From assembly GCF_037975245.1 (NCBI RefSeq), contig NC_092578.1, positions 11,328,321 through 11,392,320 of the forward strand: a stretch of 64,000 bases of DNA. The letters are read 5' to 3'. Origin of the DNA: Apostichopus japonicus (lineage: Eukaryota; Echinodermata; Holothuroidea; Aspidochirotida; Stichopodidae). The notes beneath the pieces are model-generated. The model was not told where the DNA came from. It saw nothing but the letters and a program-made list of their open reading frames with translations, and did no database searches. Positions 1 to 12,643 of this stretch are shown here, in pieces (the stretch's first letter is position 1; each line of letters begins with the position of its first letter). Position numbers and translations under genes: made by a program.

Positions 1-205
1 CCATTCAAGTGCAACTTACCCTTTGTTTTCGGTGCATGTCAAAGGTCATTTGGGGTTACCAGGGGTCTCCAAGGGTCAAATGGTCAAAATCTTGTCAACG
101 AGATATCTCAAACGGGTAATGTCGGACCGACATAAGATCGGTTGGCCGGAGTACCCATTCAAGTGCTACTTACCCTTCGTTTTCGGTGCAGGTCAAAGGT
201 CATTT

Positions 206-259
206 GGGGTCACCAGGGGTCACCAGGGGTCACCAGGGGTCACCAGGGGTCACCAGGGG
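206..259 (+). repeat. Five-decamer expansion with six GGGG runs
   Basis: This is the largest decamer expansion in the window. Five CACCAGGGGT units occupy 211-260, giving six GGGG runs spaced exactly six bases apart (206-209, 216-219, 226-229, 236-239, 246-249, 256-259). The host monomer is 184 bp. The run pattern satisfies the canonical G3+N1-7 quadruplex rule and also gives a row of GGGTCA half-sites in DR4 spacing. Confidence 0.93.
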
Positions 260-1293
260 TCACATGGTCAAAATCTTGTCAACGAGATATCTCAAGTGGG
301 TAATGTCGGACTGACACAAGATCGGTTGGCCGGAGTTCCCATTCAAGTACCACTTACCCTTTGTTTTCGGTGCAGGTCAAATGTCATTTGGGGTCACCAG
401 GGGTCACCAGGGGTCACATGGTCAAAATCTTGTCAACGAGATATCTCAAGTGGGTAATGTCGGACTGACACAAGATCGGTTGGCCGGAGTTCCCATTCAA
501 GTACCACTTACCCTTTGTTTTCGGTGCAGGTCAAATGTCATTTGGGGTCACCAGGGGTCACCAGGGGTCAAATGGTCAAAATCTTGTCAACGAGATATCT
601 CAAGTGGGTAATGTCGGACCGACACAAGATCGGTTGGCCGGAGTACCCATTCAAGTACCACTTACCCTTTGTTTTCGGTGCAGGTCAAATGTCATTTGGG
701 GTCACCAGGGGTCACCAGGGGTCAAATGGTCAAAATCTTGTCAACGAGATATCTCAAGTGGGTTATGTCGGACCGACATAAGATCGGTTGGCCGGAGTAC
801 CCATTCAAGTGCCACTTACCCTTTGTTTTCGGTGCTGGTCAAAGGTCATTTGGGGTCACCAGGGGTCACATGGTCAAAATCTTGTCAACGACATATCTCA
901 AGCGGGTAATGTCGGACCGACTTAAGATCGGTGGGCCGGAGTACCCATTCAAGTGCCACTTACCCTTTGTTTTCGGTGCAGGTTAAAAGTCATTTGGGGT
1001 CACCGGGGGTCACCAGGGGTCAAATGGTCAAAATCTTGTCAACGAGATATCTCAAGTGGGTAATGTCGGACCGACACAAGATCGGTGGGACGGAGTACCC
1101 ATTCAAGTGCCACTTACTCTTCGTTTTCGGTGCTGGTCAAAGGTCATTTGGGGTCACCAGGGGCGAAATGGTCAAAATCTTGTCAACGAGATATCTCAAG
1201 TGGGTAATGTCGGACCGACACAAGATCGGTGGGCCGGAGTACCCATTCAAGTGCCACTTACCCTTTGTTTACGGTGCAGGTCAAAGGTCATTT

Positions 1294-1327
1294 GGGGTCA
1301 CCAGGGGTCACCAGGGGTCACCAGGGG
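1294..1327 (+). other. Potential G-quadruplex: four GGGG runs, 6-nt loops
   Basis: A three-decamer monomer places GGGG at 1,294, 1,304, 1,314 and 1,324 with TCACCA loops. The same arrangement occurs at 25,693-25,726, 30,451-30,484 and 36,853-36,886, and in several monomers between 39 and 50 kb. Monomers with one or two decamers have only two or three GGGG runs and do not meet the rule. Confidence 0.6.
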
Positions 1328-2660
1328 TCAAATGGTCAAAATCTTGTCAACGAGATATCTCAAGTGGGTAATGTCGGACCGACATAAGATCGGTTGGCCG
1401 GAGTACCCATTCAAGTGCCACTTACCCTTTGTTTTCGGTGCTGGTCAAAGGTCATTTGGGGTCACCAGGGGTCAAATGGTCAAAATCTTGTCAACGAGAC
1501 ATCTCAAGTGGGTAATGTCGGACCGACTTAAGATCGGTTGGCCGGAGTACCCATTCAAGTGCCACTTACCCTTTGTTTTCGGTGCAGGTCAAAGGTCACC
1601 AGGGGTCCCCAGGGGCCAAATGGTCAAAATCTTGTCAACGAGATATTTCAAGCGGGTAATGTCGGACCGACATAAGATCGGTTGGCCGGAGTACCCATTC
1701 AAGTGCCACTTACCCTTTGTTTTCGGTGCAGGTCAAAGGTCATTTGGGGTCACCAGGGATCAAATGGTCAAAATCTTGTCAACGAGTTATCTCAGGTGGG
1801 TAATGTCGGACCGACTTAAGATCGGTTGGCCGGAGTACCCATTCAAGTGCCAATTACCCTTTGTATTCGGTGCAGGTCAAAGGTCATTTGGGGTCACCAG
1901 GGGTCAAATGGTCAAAATTTTGTCAACGCGATATCTCAAGTGGGCAATGTCGGACCGGCTTAACATTGGTTGGCCGGAGTACCCATTCAAGTACCACTTA
2001 CCCTTTGTTTTCGGTGCAGGTCAAAGGTCATTTGGGGTCACCAGGGGTCACCAGGGGTCAAATGGTCAAAATCTTGTCAACGAGATATCTCAAGTGGGTA
2101 ATGTCGGACCGACACAAGATCGATGGGCCGGAGTACCCATTCAAGTGCCACTTACCCTTTGTTTTCGGTGCAGGTCAAAGGTCATCTGGGGTCACCATGG
2201 GTCAAATGGTCAAAATCTTGTCAACGAGATATCTCAAGTGGGTAATGTCGGACCGACATAAGATCGGTTGGCCGGAGTACCCATTCAAGTGCCACTTACC
2301 CTTTGTTTTCGGTGCTGGTCAAAGGTCATTTGGGGTCACCAGGGGTCACATGGTCAAAATCTTGTCAACGAGATATCTCAAGCGGGTAATGTCGGACCGA
2401 CTTAAGATCGGTGGGCCGGAGTACCCATTCAAGTGCCACTTACCCTTTGTTTTCGGTGCAGGTTAAAGGTCATTTGGGGTCACCGGGGGTCACCAGGGGT
2501 CAAATGGTCAAAATCTTGTCAACGAGATATCTCAAGTGGGTAATGTCGGACCGACTTTACATTGGTTGGCCGGAGTACCCATTCAAGTACCACTTACCCT
2601 TTGTTTTCGGTGCAGGTCAAAGGTCATTTGGGGTCACCAGGGGTCAAATGGTCAAAATCT

Positions 2661-2672
2661 TGTCAATCTCAA
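2661..2672 (+). repeat. Monomer with 7-bp deletion removing the palindrome
   Basis: The sequence reads TTGTCAATCTCAAG where other monomers read TTGTCAACGAGATATCTCAAG, so 7 bp including the left arm of GAGATATCTC are missing. It is the only indel of this size noticed that is not a multiple of 10 bp. I did not see it elsewhere in the window, so it has not been spread by amplification. Confidence 0.85.
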
Positions 2673-3650
2673 GTGGGTAATGTCGGACCGACTTAAGATC
2701 GGTTGGCCGGACTACCCATTCAAGTGCCACTTACCCTTTGTTTTCGGTGCAGGTCAAAGGTCATTTGGGGTCACCAGGGTTCAAATGGTCAAAATCTTGT
2801 CAACGAGATATCTCAAGTGGGTAATGTCGGACCGACTTAAGATCGGTTGGCCGGAGTACCCATTCAAGTGCCACTTACCCTTTGTTTTCGGTGCAGGTCA
2901 AAGGTCATTTGGGGTCACCAGGGGTCACCAGGGTTCAAATGGTCAAAATCTTGTCAACGAGATATCTCAAGTGGGTAATGTCGGACCGACACAAGATCGG
3001 TTGGCCGGAGTACCCATTCAAGTGCCACTTACCCTTTGTTTTCGGTGCAGGTCAAAGGTCATTTGGGGTCACCAGGGGTCACCATGGGTCAAATGGTCAA
3101 AATCTTGTCAACAAGATATCTCAAGTGGGTAATGTCGGACCGACACAAGATCGGTTGGCCGGAGTACCCATTCAAGTGCCACTTACCCTTTGTTTTCGGT
3201 GCAGGTCAAAGGTCATCTGGGGTCACCATGGGTCAAATGGTCAAAATCTTGTCAACGAGATATCTCAAGTGGGTAATGTCGGACCGACAAAAGATCGATG
3301 GGCCGGAGTACCCATTCAAGTGCCACTTACCCTTCGTTTTCGGTGCTGGTCAAAGGTCATTTGGGGTCACCAGGTGCGAAATGGTCAAAATCTTGCCAAC
3401 GAGATATCTCAAGTGGGTAATGTCGGACCGACACAAGATCGATGGGCCGGAGTACCCATTCAAGTGCCACTTACCCTTCGTTTTCGGTGCTGGTCAAAGG
3501 TCATTTGGGGTCACCAGGGGCGAAATGGTCAAAATCTTGCCAACGAGATATCTCAAGTGGGTAATGTCGGACCGACACAAGATCGGTGGGCCGGAGTACC
3601 CATTCAAGTACCACTTACCCTTTGTTTTCGGTGCAGGTCAAAGGTCACCA

Positions 3651-3684
3651 GGGGTCAACAGGGGTCACCAGGGGTCACCAGGGG
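3651..3684 (+). other. Potential G-quadruplex in the GGTCACCAGGGGTCAACA monomer type
   Basis: Here the usual GGTCATTTGG step is replaced by GGTCACCAGG and one decamer reads GGGGTCAACA, giving GGGG runs at 3,651, 3,661, 3,671 and 3,681. Copies occur at 5,007-5,040 and 9,611-9,644, and in the other copies of block A and B sequence. In the D copies (near 29,430 and 34,190) the last run is broken by GGTGTC. Confidence 0.55.
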
Positions 3685-5980
3685 TCAAATTGTCAAAATC
3701 TTGTCAACGAGATATCTCAAGTGGGTAATGTCGGACCGACATAAGATCGGTTGGCCGGAGTACCCATTCAAGTGCCACTTACCATTTGTTTTCGGTGCAG
3801 GTCAAAGGTCATTTGGGGTCACCAGGGATCAAATGGTCAAAATCTTGTCAACGAGTTATCTCAGGTGGGTAATGTCGGACCGACTTAAGATCGGTTGGCC
3901 GGAGTACCCATTCAAGTGCCACTTACCCTTTGTTTTCGGTGCAGGTCAAAGGTCATTTGGGGTCACCAGGGGTCACCAGGGTCCAAATGGTCAACATCTT
4001 GTCAACGAGATATCTCAAGTGGGTAATGTCGCACCGACTTAAGATTGGTTGGCCGGAGTACCCATTCAAGTGCCACTTACCCTTTGTTTTCGGTGCTGGT
4101 CAAATGTCATTTGGGGTCATTTGGGGTCACCAGGGGTCAAATGGTCAAAATCTTGTCAACGAGATATCTCAAGTGGGTAATGTCGGACCGACACAAGATC
4201 GGTTGGCCGGAGTACCCATTCAAGTGCCACTTACCCTTCATTTTCGGTGCAGGTCAAAGGTCATTTGGGGTCACCAGGGGTCAAATGGTCAAAATCTTGT
4301 CAACGAGATATCTCAAGTGGGTATTGTGGGACCGGCTTAACATTGGTTGGAAGGAGCACCCATTCAAGTGCCACTTACCCTTTGTTTTCGGTGCAGGTCA
4401 AAGGTCATTTGGGGTCACCAGGGGTCACCAGGGTCCAAATGGTCAACATCTTGTCAACGAGATATCTCAAGTGGGTAATGTCGCACCGACTTAAGATTGG
4501 TTGGCAGGAGTACCCATTCAAGTGCCACTTACCCTTTGTTTTCGGTGCTGGTCAAAGGTCATTTGGGGTCACCAGGGGTCAAATGGTCAAAATCTTGTCA
4601 ACGAGATATCTCAAGTGGGTATTGTCGGACCGGCTTAACATTGGTTGGAAGGAGCACCCATTCAAGTACCACTTACCCTTTGTTTTCGGTGCAGGTCAAA
4701 GGTCATTTGGGGTCACCAGGGGTCACCAGGGTCCAAATGGTCAACATCTTGTCAACGAGATATCTCAAGTGGGTAATGTCGGACCTACATAAGATCGGTT
4801 GGCCGGAGAACCCATTCAAGTGCTACTTACCCTTCGTTTTCGGTGCTGGTCAAAGGTCATTTGGGGTCACCAGGGGCCAAATGGTCAAAATCTTGTCAAC
4901 GAGATATTTCAAGCGGGTAATGTCGGACCGACACAAGATCGGTGGGCCGGAGTACCCATTCAAGTACCACTTACCCTTTGTTTTCGGTGCAGGTCAAAGG
5001 TCACCAGGGGTCAACAGGGGTCACCAGGGGTCTCCAGGGGTCAAATTGTCAAAATCTTGTCAACGAGATATCTCAAGTGGGTAATGTCGGACCGACATAA
5101 GATCGGTTGGCCGGAGTACCCATTCAAGTGCCACTTACCATTTGTTTTCGGTGCAGGTCAAAGGTCATTTGGGGTCACCAGGGATCAAATGGTCAAAATC
5201 TTGTCAACGAGTTATCTCAGGTGGGTAATGTCGGACCGACTTAAGATCGGTTGGCCGGAGTACCCATTCAAGTGCCACTTACCCTTTGTTTTCGGTGCAG
5301 GTCAAAGGTCATTTGGGGTCACCAGGGGTCACCAGGGTCCAAATGGTCAACATCTTGTCAACGAGATATCTCAAGTGGGTAATGTCGCACCGACTTAAGA
5401 TTGGTTGGCCGGAGTACCCATTCAAGTGCCACTTACCCTTTGTTTTCGGTGCTGGTCAAAGGTCATTTGGGGTCACCAGGGGTCAAATGGTCAAAATCTT
5501 GTCAACGAGATATCTCAAGTGGGTTATGTCGGACCGACACAAGATCGGTTGGCCGGAGTACCCATTCAAGTGCCACTTACCCTTCATTTTCGGTGCAGGT
5601 CAAAGGTCATTTGGGGTCACCAGGGGTCAAATGGTCAAAATCTTGTCAACGAGATATCTCAAGTGGGTATTGTGGGACCGGCTTAACATTGGTTGGAAGG
5701 AGCACCCATTCAAGTGCCACTTACCCTTTGTTTTCGGTGCAGGTCAAAGGTCATTTGGGGTCACCAGGGGTCACCAGGGTCCAAATGGTCAACATCTTGT
5801 CAACGAGATATCTCAAGTGGGTAATGTCGCACCGACTTAAGATTGGTTGGCAGGAGTACCCATTCAAGTGCCACTTACCCTTTGTTTTCGGTGCTGGTCA
5901 AAGGTCATTTGGGGTCACCAGGGGTCAAATGGTCAAAATCTTGTCAACGAGATATCTCAAGTGGGTAATGTCGGACCGAA

Positions 5981-6006
5981 TTAAGATCGGTTAGCAGGAG
6001 TAGCCA
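5981..6006 (+). repeat. Rare marker monomer GGTTAGCAGGAGTAGCC
   Basis: This monomer carries two substitutions that give stop codons in the otherwise open frames (GGTTAG and GAGTAG). Copies are found near 11,941, 15,497, 19,833 and 23,389, each at the offset expected from blocks A and B. It is a useful tag for following HOR amplification and explains why several long open frames end at equivalent places. Confidence 0.85.
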
Positions 6007-6669
6007 TTCAAGTGCCACTTACCCTTTGTTTTCGGTGCAGGTCAAAGGTCATTTGGGGTCACCAGGGTTCAAATGGTCAAAATCTTGTCAACGAGATATC
6101 TCAAGTGGGTAATGTCGGACCGACTTAAGATCGGTTGGCCGGAGTACCCATTCAAGTGCCACTTACCCTTTGTTTTCGGTGCAGGTCAAAGGTCATTTGG
6201 GGTCACCAGGGGTCACCAGGGTTCAAATGGTCAAAATCTTGTCAACGAGATATCTCAAGTGGGTAATGTCGGACCGACTTAAGATCGGTTGGCCGGAGTA
6301 CCCATTCAAGTGCCACTTACCCTTTGTTTTCGGTGCAGGTCAAAGGTCATTTGGGGTCACCAGGGGTCACCATGGGTCAAATGGTCAAAATCTTGTCAAC
6401 AAGATATCTCAAGTGGGTAATGTCGGACCGACACAAGATCGGTTGGCCGGAGTACCCATTCAAGTGCCACTTACCCTTTGTTTTCGGTGCAGGTCAAAGG
6501 TCATCTGGGGTCACCATGGGTCAAATGGTCAAAATCTTGTCAACGAGATATCTCAAGTGGGTAATGTCGGACCGACAAAAGATCGATGGGCCGGAGTACC
6601 CATTCAAGTGCCACTTACCCTTCGTTTTCGGTGCTGGTCAAAGGTCATTTGGGGTCACCAGGTGCGAAA

Positions 6670-8672
6670 TGGTCAAAATCTTGTCAACGAGATATCTCAA
6701 GCGGGTAATGTCGGACCGACTTAAGATCGGTGGGCCGGAGTACCCATTCAAGTGCCACTTACCCTTTGTTTTCGGTGCAGGTTAAAGGTCATTTGGGGTC
6801 ACCGGGGGTCACCAGGGGTCAAATAGTCAAAATCTTGTCAACGAGATATCTCAAGTGGGTATTGTCGGACCGACTTAACATCGGTTGGCCGGAGTACCCA
6901 TTCAAGTGCAACTTACCCTTTGTTTTCGGTGCATGTCAAAGGTCATTTGGGGTCACCAGGGGTCTCCAAGGGTCAAATGGTCAAAATCTTGTCAACGAGA
7001 TATCTCAAGTGGGTAATGTCGGACCGGCTTAACATTGGTTGGCCGGAGTACCCATTCAAGTACCACTTACCCTTTGTTTTCGGTGCAGGTCAAAGGTCAT
7101 TTGGGGTCACCAGAGGTCAAATGGTCAAAATCTTGTCAACGAGATATCTCAAGTGGGTAATGTCGGACCGACACAAGATCGGTGGGCCGGAGTACCCATT
7201 CAAGTACCACTTACCCTTTGTTTTCGGTGCAGGTCAAAGGTCATTTGGGGTCACCAGGGGTCAAATGGTCAAAATCTTGTCAACGAGATATCTCAAGTGA
7301 GTAATATCGGACCGTTATAACATCGGTTGGCCGGAGTACCCATTCAAGTGCCACTTACCCTTTGTTTTCGGTGCAGGTTAAAGGTCATTTGGGGTCACCG
7401 GGGGTCACCAGGGGTCAAATGGTCAAAATCTTGTCAACGAGATATCTCAAGTGGGTATTGTCGGACCGACTTAACATCGGTTGGCCGGAGTACCCATTCA
7501 AGTGCAACTTACCCTTTGTTTTCGGTGCATGTCAAAGGTCATTTGGGGTCACCAGGGGTCTCCAAGGGTCAAATGGTCAAAATCTTGTCAACGAGATATC
7601 TCAAGTGGGTAATGTCGGGCTGGCTTAACATTGGTTGGCCGGAGTACCCATTCAAGTACCACTTACCCTTTGTTTTCGGTGCAGGTCAAAGGTCATTTGG
7701 GGTCACCAGAGGTCAAATGGTCAAAATCTTGTCAACGAGATATCTCAAGTGGGTAATGTCGGACCGACACAAGATCGGTGGGCCGGAGTACCCATTCAAG
7801 TACCACTTACCCTTTGTTTTCGGTGCAGGTCAAAGGTCATTTGGGGTCACCAGGGGTCAAATGGTCAAAATCTTGTCAACGAAATATCTCAAGTGAGTAA
7901 TATCGGACCGTTATAACATCGGTTGGCCGGAGTACCCATTCAAGTACCACTTACCCTTTGTTTTCGGTGCAGGTCAAAGGTCATTTGGGGTCACCAGGGG
8001 TCACCATGGGTCAAATGGTCAAAATCTTGTCAACGAGATATCTCAAGTGGGTAATGTCGGACCGACACAAGATCGGTGGGCCGGAGTACCCACTCAAGTA
8101 CCACTTACCCTTTGTTTTCGGTGTAGGTCAAAGGTCATTTGGGGTCACCAGGGGTCAAATGGTCAAAATCTTGTCAACGAGATATCTCAAGTGGGTAATG
8201 TCGGACCGACACAAGATCGGTGGGCCGGAGTACCCATTCAAGTGCCACTTACCCTTTGTTTTCGGTACAGGTCAAAGGTCATTTGGGGTCACCAGGGGTC
8301 AAATGGTCAAAATCTTGTCAACGAGATATCTCAAGTGGGTAATGTCGCACCGGCGTAACATCGGTTGGCCGGAGTACCCATTTAAGTACCACTTACCCTT
8401 TGTTTTCGGTGCAGGTCAAAGGTCATTTGGGGTCACCAGGGGTCACCATGGGTCAAATGGTCAAATTCTTGTCAACAAGATATCTCAAGTGGGTAATGTC
8501 GGACCTACACAAGATCGGTGGGCCGGAGTACCCACTCAAGTACCACTTACCCTTTGTTTTCGGTGTAGGTCAAAGGTCATTTGGGGTCACCAGGGGTCAA
8601 ATGGTCAAAATCTTGTCAACGAGATATCTCAAGTGGGTAATGTCGGACCGACACAAGATCGGTGGGCCGGAG
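6670..8672 (+). repeat. HOR block C, copy 1
   Basis: About 13 monomers separate the two A blocks. The block recurs from about 26,462 and again from about 31,220 inside HOR D (offsets 19,792 and 24,550). The match to D1 continues through block A2 to about 10,060, about 3.4 kb in all, with roughly ten differences seen. Internally there is a 596-bp four-monomer duplication (6,730 and 7,326) followed by a 442-bp three-monomer duplication (7,958 and 8,400). Its distinctive monomer contains GTGAGTAATATCGGACCGTTATAAC, found only in C-type segments. Confidence 0.88.
7296..7325 (+). repeat. C-type marker monomer (GTGAGTAATATCGG / GTTATAACATCGG)
   Basis: This diverged monomer differs from consensus at several neighbouring sites. 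Copies lie near 7,892, 27,088, 27,684, 31,846 and 32,442, always in C-derived sequence. Its substitutions break the GTCGG dyad arm (ATCGG), so the dyad is not strictly conserved. GTTATAAC is itself a small palindrome not present in other monomers. Confidence 0.85.
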
Positions 8673-11600
8673 TACCCATTCAAGTGCCACTTACCCTTTG
8701 TTTTCGGTGCAGGTCAAAGGTCATTTGGGGTCACCAGGGTTCAAATGGTCAAAATCTTGTCAACGAGATATCTCAAGTGGGTAATGTCGGACCGACTTAA
8801 GATCGGTTGGCCGGAGTACCCATTCAAGTGCCACTTACCCTTTGTTTTCGGTGCAGGTCAAAGGTCATTTGGGGTCACCAGGGGTCACCAGGGTTCAAAT
8901 GGTCAAAATCTTGTCAACGAGATATCTCAAGTGGGTAATGTCGGACCGACACAAGATCGGTTGGCCGGAGTACCCATTCAAGTGCCACTTACCCTTTGTT
9001 TTCGGTGCAGGTCAAAGGTCATTTGGGGTCACCAGGGGTCACCATGGGTCAAATGGTCAAAATCTTGTCAACAAGATATCTCAAGTGGGTAATGTCGGAC
9101 CGACACAAGATCGGTTGGCCGGAGTACCCATTCAAGTGCCACTTACCCTTTGTTTTCGGTGCAGGTCAAAGGTCATCTGGGGTCACCATGGGTCAAATGG
9201 TCAAAATCTTGTCAACGAGATATCTCAAGTGGGTAATGTCGGACCGACAAAAGATCGATGGGCCGGAGTACCCATTCAAGTGCCACTTACCCTTCGTTTT
9301 CGGTGCTGGTCAAAGGTCATTTGGGGTCACCAGGTGCGAAATGGTCAAAATCTTGCCAACGAGATATCTCAAGTGGGTAATGTCGGACCGACACAAGATC
9401 GATGGGCCGGAGTACCCATTCAAGTGCCACTTACCCTTCGTTTTCGGTGCTGGTCAAAGGTCATTTGGGGTCACCAGGGGCGAAATGGTCAAAATCTTGC
9501 CAACGAGATATCTCAAGTGGGTAATGTCGGACCGACACAAGATCGGTGGGCCGGAGTACCCATTCAAGTTCCACTTACCCTTTGTTTTCGGTGCAGGTCA
9601 AAGGTCACCAGGGGTCAACAGGGGTCACCAGGGGTCACCAGGGGTCAAATTGTCAAAATCTTGTCAACGAGATATCTCAAGTGGGTAATGTCGGACCGAC
9701 ATAAGATCGGTTGGCCGGAGTACCCATTCAAGTGCCACTTACCATTTGTTTTCGGTGCAGGTCAAAGGTCATTTGGGGTCACCAGGGATCAAATGGTCAA
9801 AATCTTGTCAACGAGTTATCTCAGGTGGGTAATGTCGGACCGACTTAAGATCGGTTGGCCGGAGTACCCATTCAAGTGCCACTTACCCTTTGTTTTCGGT
9901 GCAGGTCAAAGGTCATTTGGGGTCACCAGGGGTCACCAGGGTCCAAATGGTCAACATCTTGTCAACGAGATATCTCAAGTGGGTAATGTCGCACCGACTT
10001 AAGATTGGTTGGCCGGAGTACCCATTCAAGTGCCACTTACCCTTTGTTTTCGGTGCTGGTCAAATGTCATTTGGGGTCATTTGGGGTCACCAGGGGTCAA
10101 ATGGTCAAAATCTTGTCAACGAGATATCTCAAGTGGGTAATGTCGGACCGACACAAGATCGGTTGGCCGGAGTACCCATTCAAGTGCCACTTACCCTTCA
10201 TTTTCGGTGCAGGTCAAAGGTCATTTGGGGTCACCAGGGGTCAAATGGTCAAAATCTTGTCAACGAGATATCTCAAGTGGGTATTGTGGGACCGGCTTAA
10301 CATTGGTTGGAAGGAGCACCCATTCAAGTGCCACTTACCCTTTGTTTTCGGTGCAGGTCAAAGGTCATTTGGGGTCACCAGGGGTCACCAGGGTCCAAAT
10401 GGTCAACATCTTGTCAACGAGATATCTCAAGTGGGTAATGTCGCACCGACTTAAGATTGGTTGGCAGGAGTACCCATTCAAGTGCCACTTACCCTTTGTT
10501 TTCGGTGCTGGTCAAAGGTCATTTGGGGTCACCAGGGGTCAAATGGTCAAAATCTTGTCAACGAGATATCTCAAGTGGGTATTGTCGGACCGGCTTAACA
10601 TTGGTTGGAAGGAGCACCCATTCAAGTACCACTTACCCTTTGTTTTCGGTGCAGGTCAAAGGTCATTTGGGGTCACCAGGGGTCACCAGGGTCCAAATGG
10701 TCAACATCTTGTCAACGAGATATCTCAAGTGGGTAATGTCGGACCGACATAAGATCGGTTGGCCGGAGAACCCATTCAAGTGCTACTTACCCTTCGTTTT
10801 CGGTGCTGGTCAAAGGTCATTTGGGGTCACCAGGGGCCAAATGGTCAAAATCTTGTCAACGAGATATTTCAAGCGGGTAATGTCGGACCGACACAAGATC
10901 GGTGGGCCGGAGTACCCATTCAAGTACCACTTACCCTTTGTTTTCGGTGCAGGTCAAAGGTCACCAGGGGTCAACAGGGGTCACCAGGGGTCACCAGGGG
11001 TCAAATTGTCAAAATCTTGTCAACGAGATATCTCAAGTGGGTAATGTCGGACCGACATAAGATCGGTTGGCCGGAGTACCCATTCAAGTGCCACTTACCA
11101 TTTGTTTTCGGTGCAGGTCAAAGGTCATTTGGGGTCAGCAGGGATCAAATGGTCAAAATCTTGTCAACGAGTTATCTCAGGTGGGTAATGTCGGACCGAC
11201 TTAAGATCGGTTGGCCGGAGTACCCATTCAAGTGCCACTTACCCTTTGTTTTCGGTGCAGGTCAAAGGTCATTTGGGGTCACCAGGGGTCACCAGGGTCC
11301 AAATGGTCAACATCTTGTCAACGAGATATCTCAAGTGGGTAATGTCGCACCGACTTAAGATTGGTTGGCCGGAGTACCCATTCAAGTGCCACTTACCCTT
11401 TGTTTTCGGTGCTGGTCAAAGGTCATTTGGGGTCACCAGGGGTCAAATGGTCAAAATCTTGTCAACGAGATATCTCAAGTGGGTTATGTCGGACCGACAC
11501 AAGATCGGTTGGCCGGAGTACCCATTCAAGTGCCACTTACCCTTCATTTTCGGTGCAGGTCAAAGGTCATTTGGGGTCACCAGGGGTCAAATGGTCAAAA

Positions 11601-12643
11601 TCTTGTCAACGAGATATCTCAAGTGGGTATTGTGGGACCGGCTTAACATTGGTTGGAAGGAGCACCCATTCAAGTGCCACTTACCCTTTGTTTTCGGTGC
11701 AGGTCAAAGGTCATTTGGGGTCACCAGGGGTCACCAGGGTCCAAATGGTCAACATCTTGTCAACGAGATATCTCAAGTGGGTAATGTCGCACCGACTTAA
11801 GATTGGTTGGCAGGAGTACCCATTCAAGTGCCACTTACCCTTTGTTTTCGGTGCTGGTCAAAGGTCATTTGGGGTCACCAGGGGTCAAATGGTCAAAATC
11901 TTGTCAACGAGATATCTCAAGTGGGTAATGTCGGACCGAATTAAGATCGGTTAGCAGGAGTAGCCATTCAAGTGCCACTTACCCTTTGTTTTCGGTGCAG
12001 GTCAAAGGTCATTTGGGGTCACCAGGGTTCAAATGGTCAAAATCTTGTCAACGAGATATCTCAAGTGGGTAATGTCGGACCGACTTAAGATCGGTTGGCC
12101 GGAGTACCCATTCAAGTGCCACTTACCCTTTGTTTTCGGTGCAGGTCAAAGGTCATTTGGGGTCACCAGGGGTCACCAGGGTTCAAATGGTCAAAATCTT
12201 GTCAACGAGATATCTCAAGTGGGTAATGTCGGACCGACTTAAGATCGGTTGGCCGGAGTACCCATTCAAGTGCCACTTACCCTTTGTTTTCGGTGCAGGT
12301 CAAAGGTCATTTGGGGTCACCAGGGGTCACCATGGGTCAAATGGTCAAAATCTTGTCAACAAGATATCTCAAGTGGGTAATGTCGGACCGACACAAGATC
12401 GGTTGGCCGGAGTACCCATTCAAGTGCCACTTACCCTTTGTTTTCGGTGCAGGTCAAAGGTCATCTGGGGTCACCATGGGTCAAATGGTCAAAATCTTGT
12501 CAACGAGATATCTCAAGTGGGTAATGTCGGACCGACAAAAGATCGATGGGCCGGAGTACCCATTCAAGTGCCACTTACCCTTCGTTTTCGGTGCTGGTCA
12601 AAGGTCATTTGGGGTCACCAGGTGCGAAATGGTCAAAATCTTG
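8673..12643 (+). repeat. HOR block A, copy 2
   Basis: Second copy of 2,713-6,683, about 99.9% identical by the four differences seen. From 9,440 on it also forms the left part of HOR unit B1, so its sequence occurs again 7,892 bp to the right. Its internal markers include GCACCGACTTAAGATTGG and TGTGGGACCGGCTTAACATTGG monomers belonging to a recurrent three-monomer (442-bp) set. Confidence 0.9.

Larger units (their letters stand above)
1..2712 (+). repeat. Left segment, mixed monomer types
   Basis: About 18 monomers without a local long HOR. The first monomer (GCATGTCAAAGG with CTCCAAGGGTC) is the same type as those at 6,920 and 7,516 in block C, so the array continues to the left of the window. 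The stretch 1,815-2,540 matches 25,926-26,651 and 30,684-31,409 closely (offset 24,111), so it was a donor or sibling for the start of HOR D. It contains the five-decamer monomer and the 7-bp deletion monomer. No gene is seen. Confidence 0.85.
2713..6683 (+). repeat. HOR block A, copy 1
   Basis: This 3,971-bp block recurs at 8,673-12,643 with a constant offset of 5,960 bp (40 monomers plus 20 decamers). By eye only four substitutions separate the copies: 3,610 A/T, 4,786 T/G, 5,033 T/A and 5,178 C/G against the second copy. The left limit is the mismatch at 2,712 (CTACCC versus GTACCC) and the right limit is at 6,684 (TTGTC versus TTGCC). It includes the marker monomers with CCAGGTGCGAAATGG, GATTGGTTGGCAGGAG and TTAGCAGGAGTAGCC. 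Confidence 0.92.
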
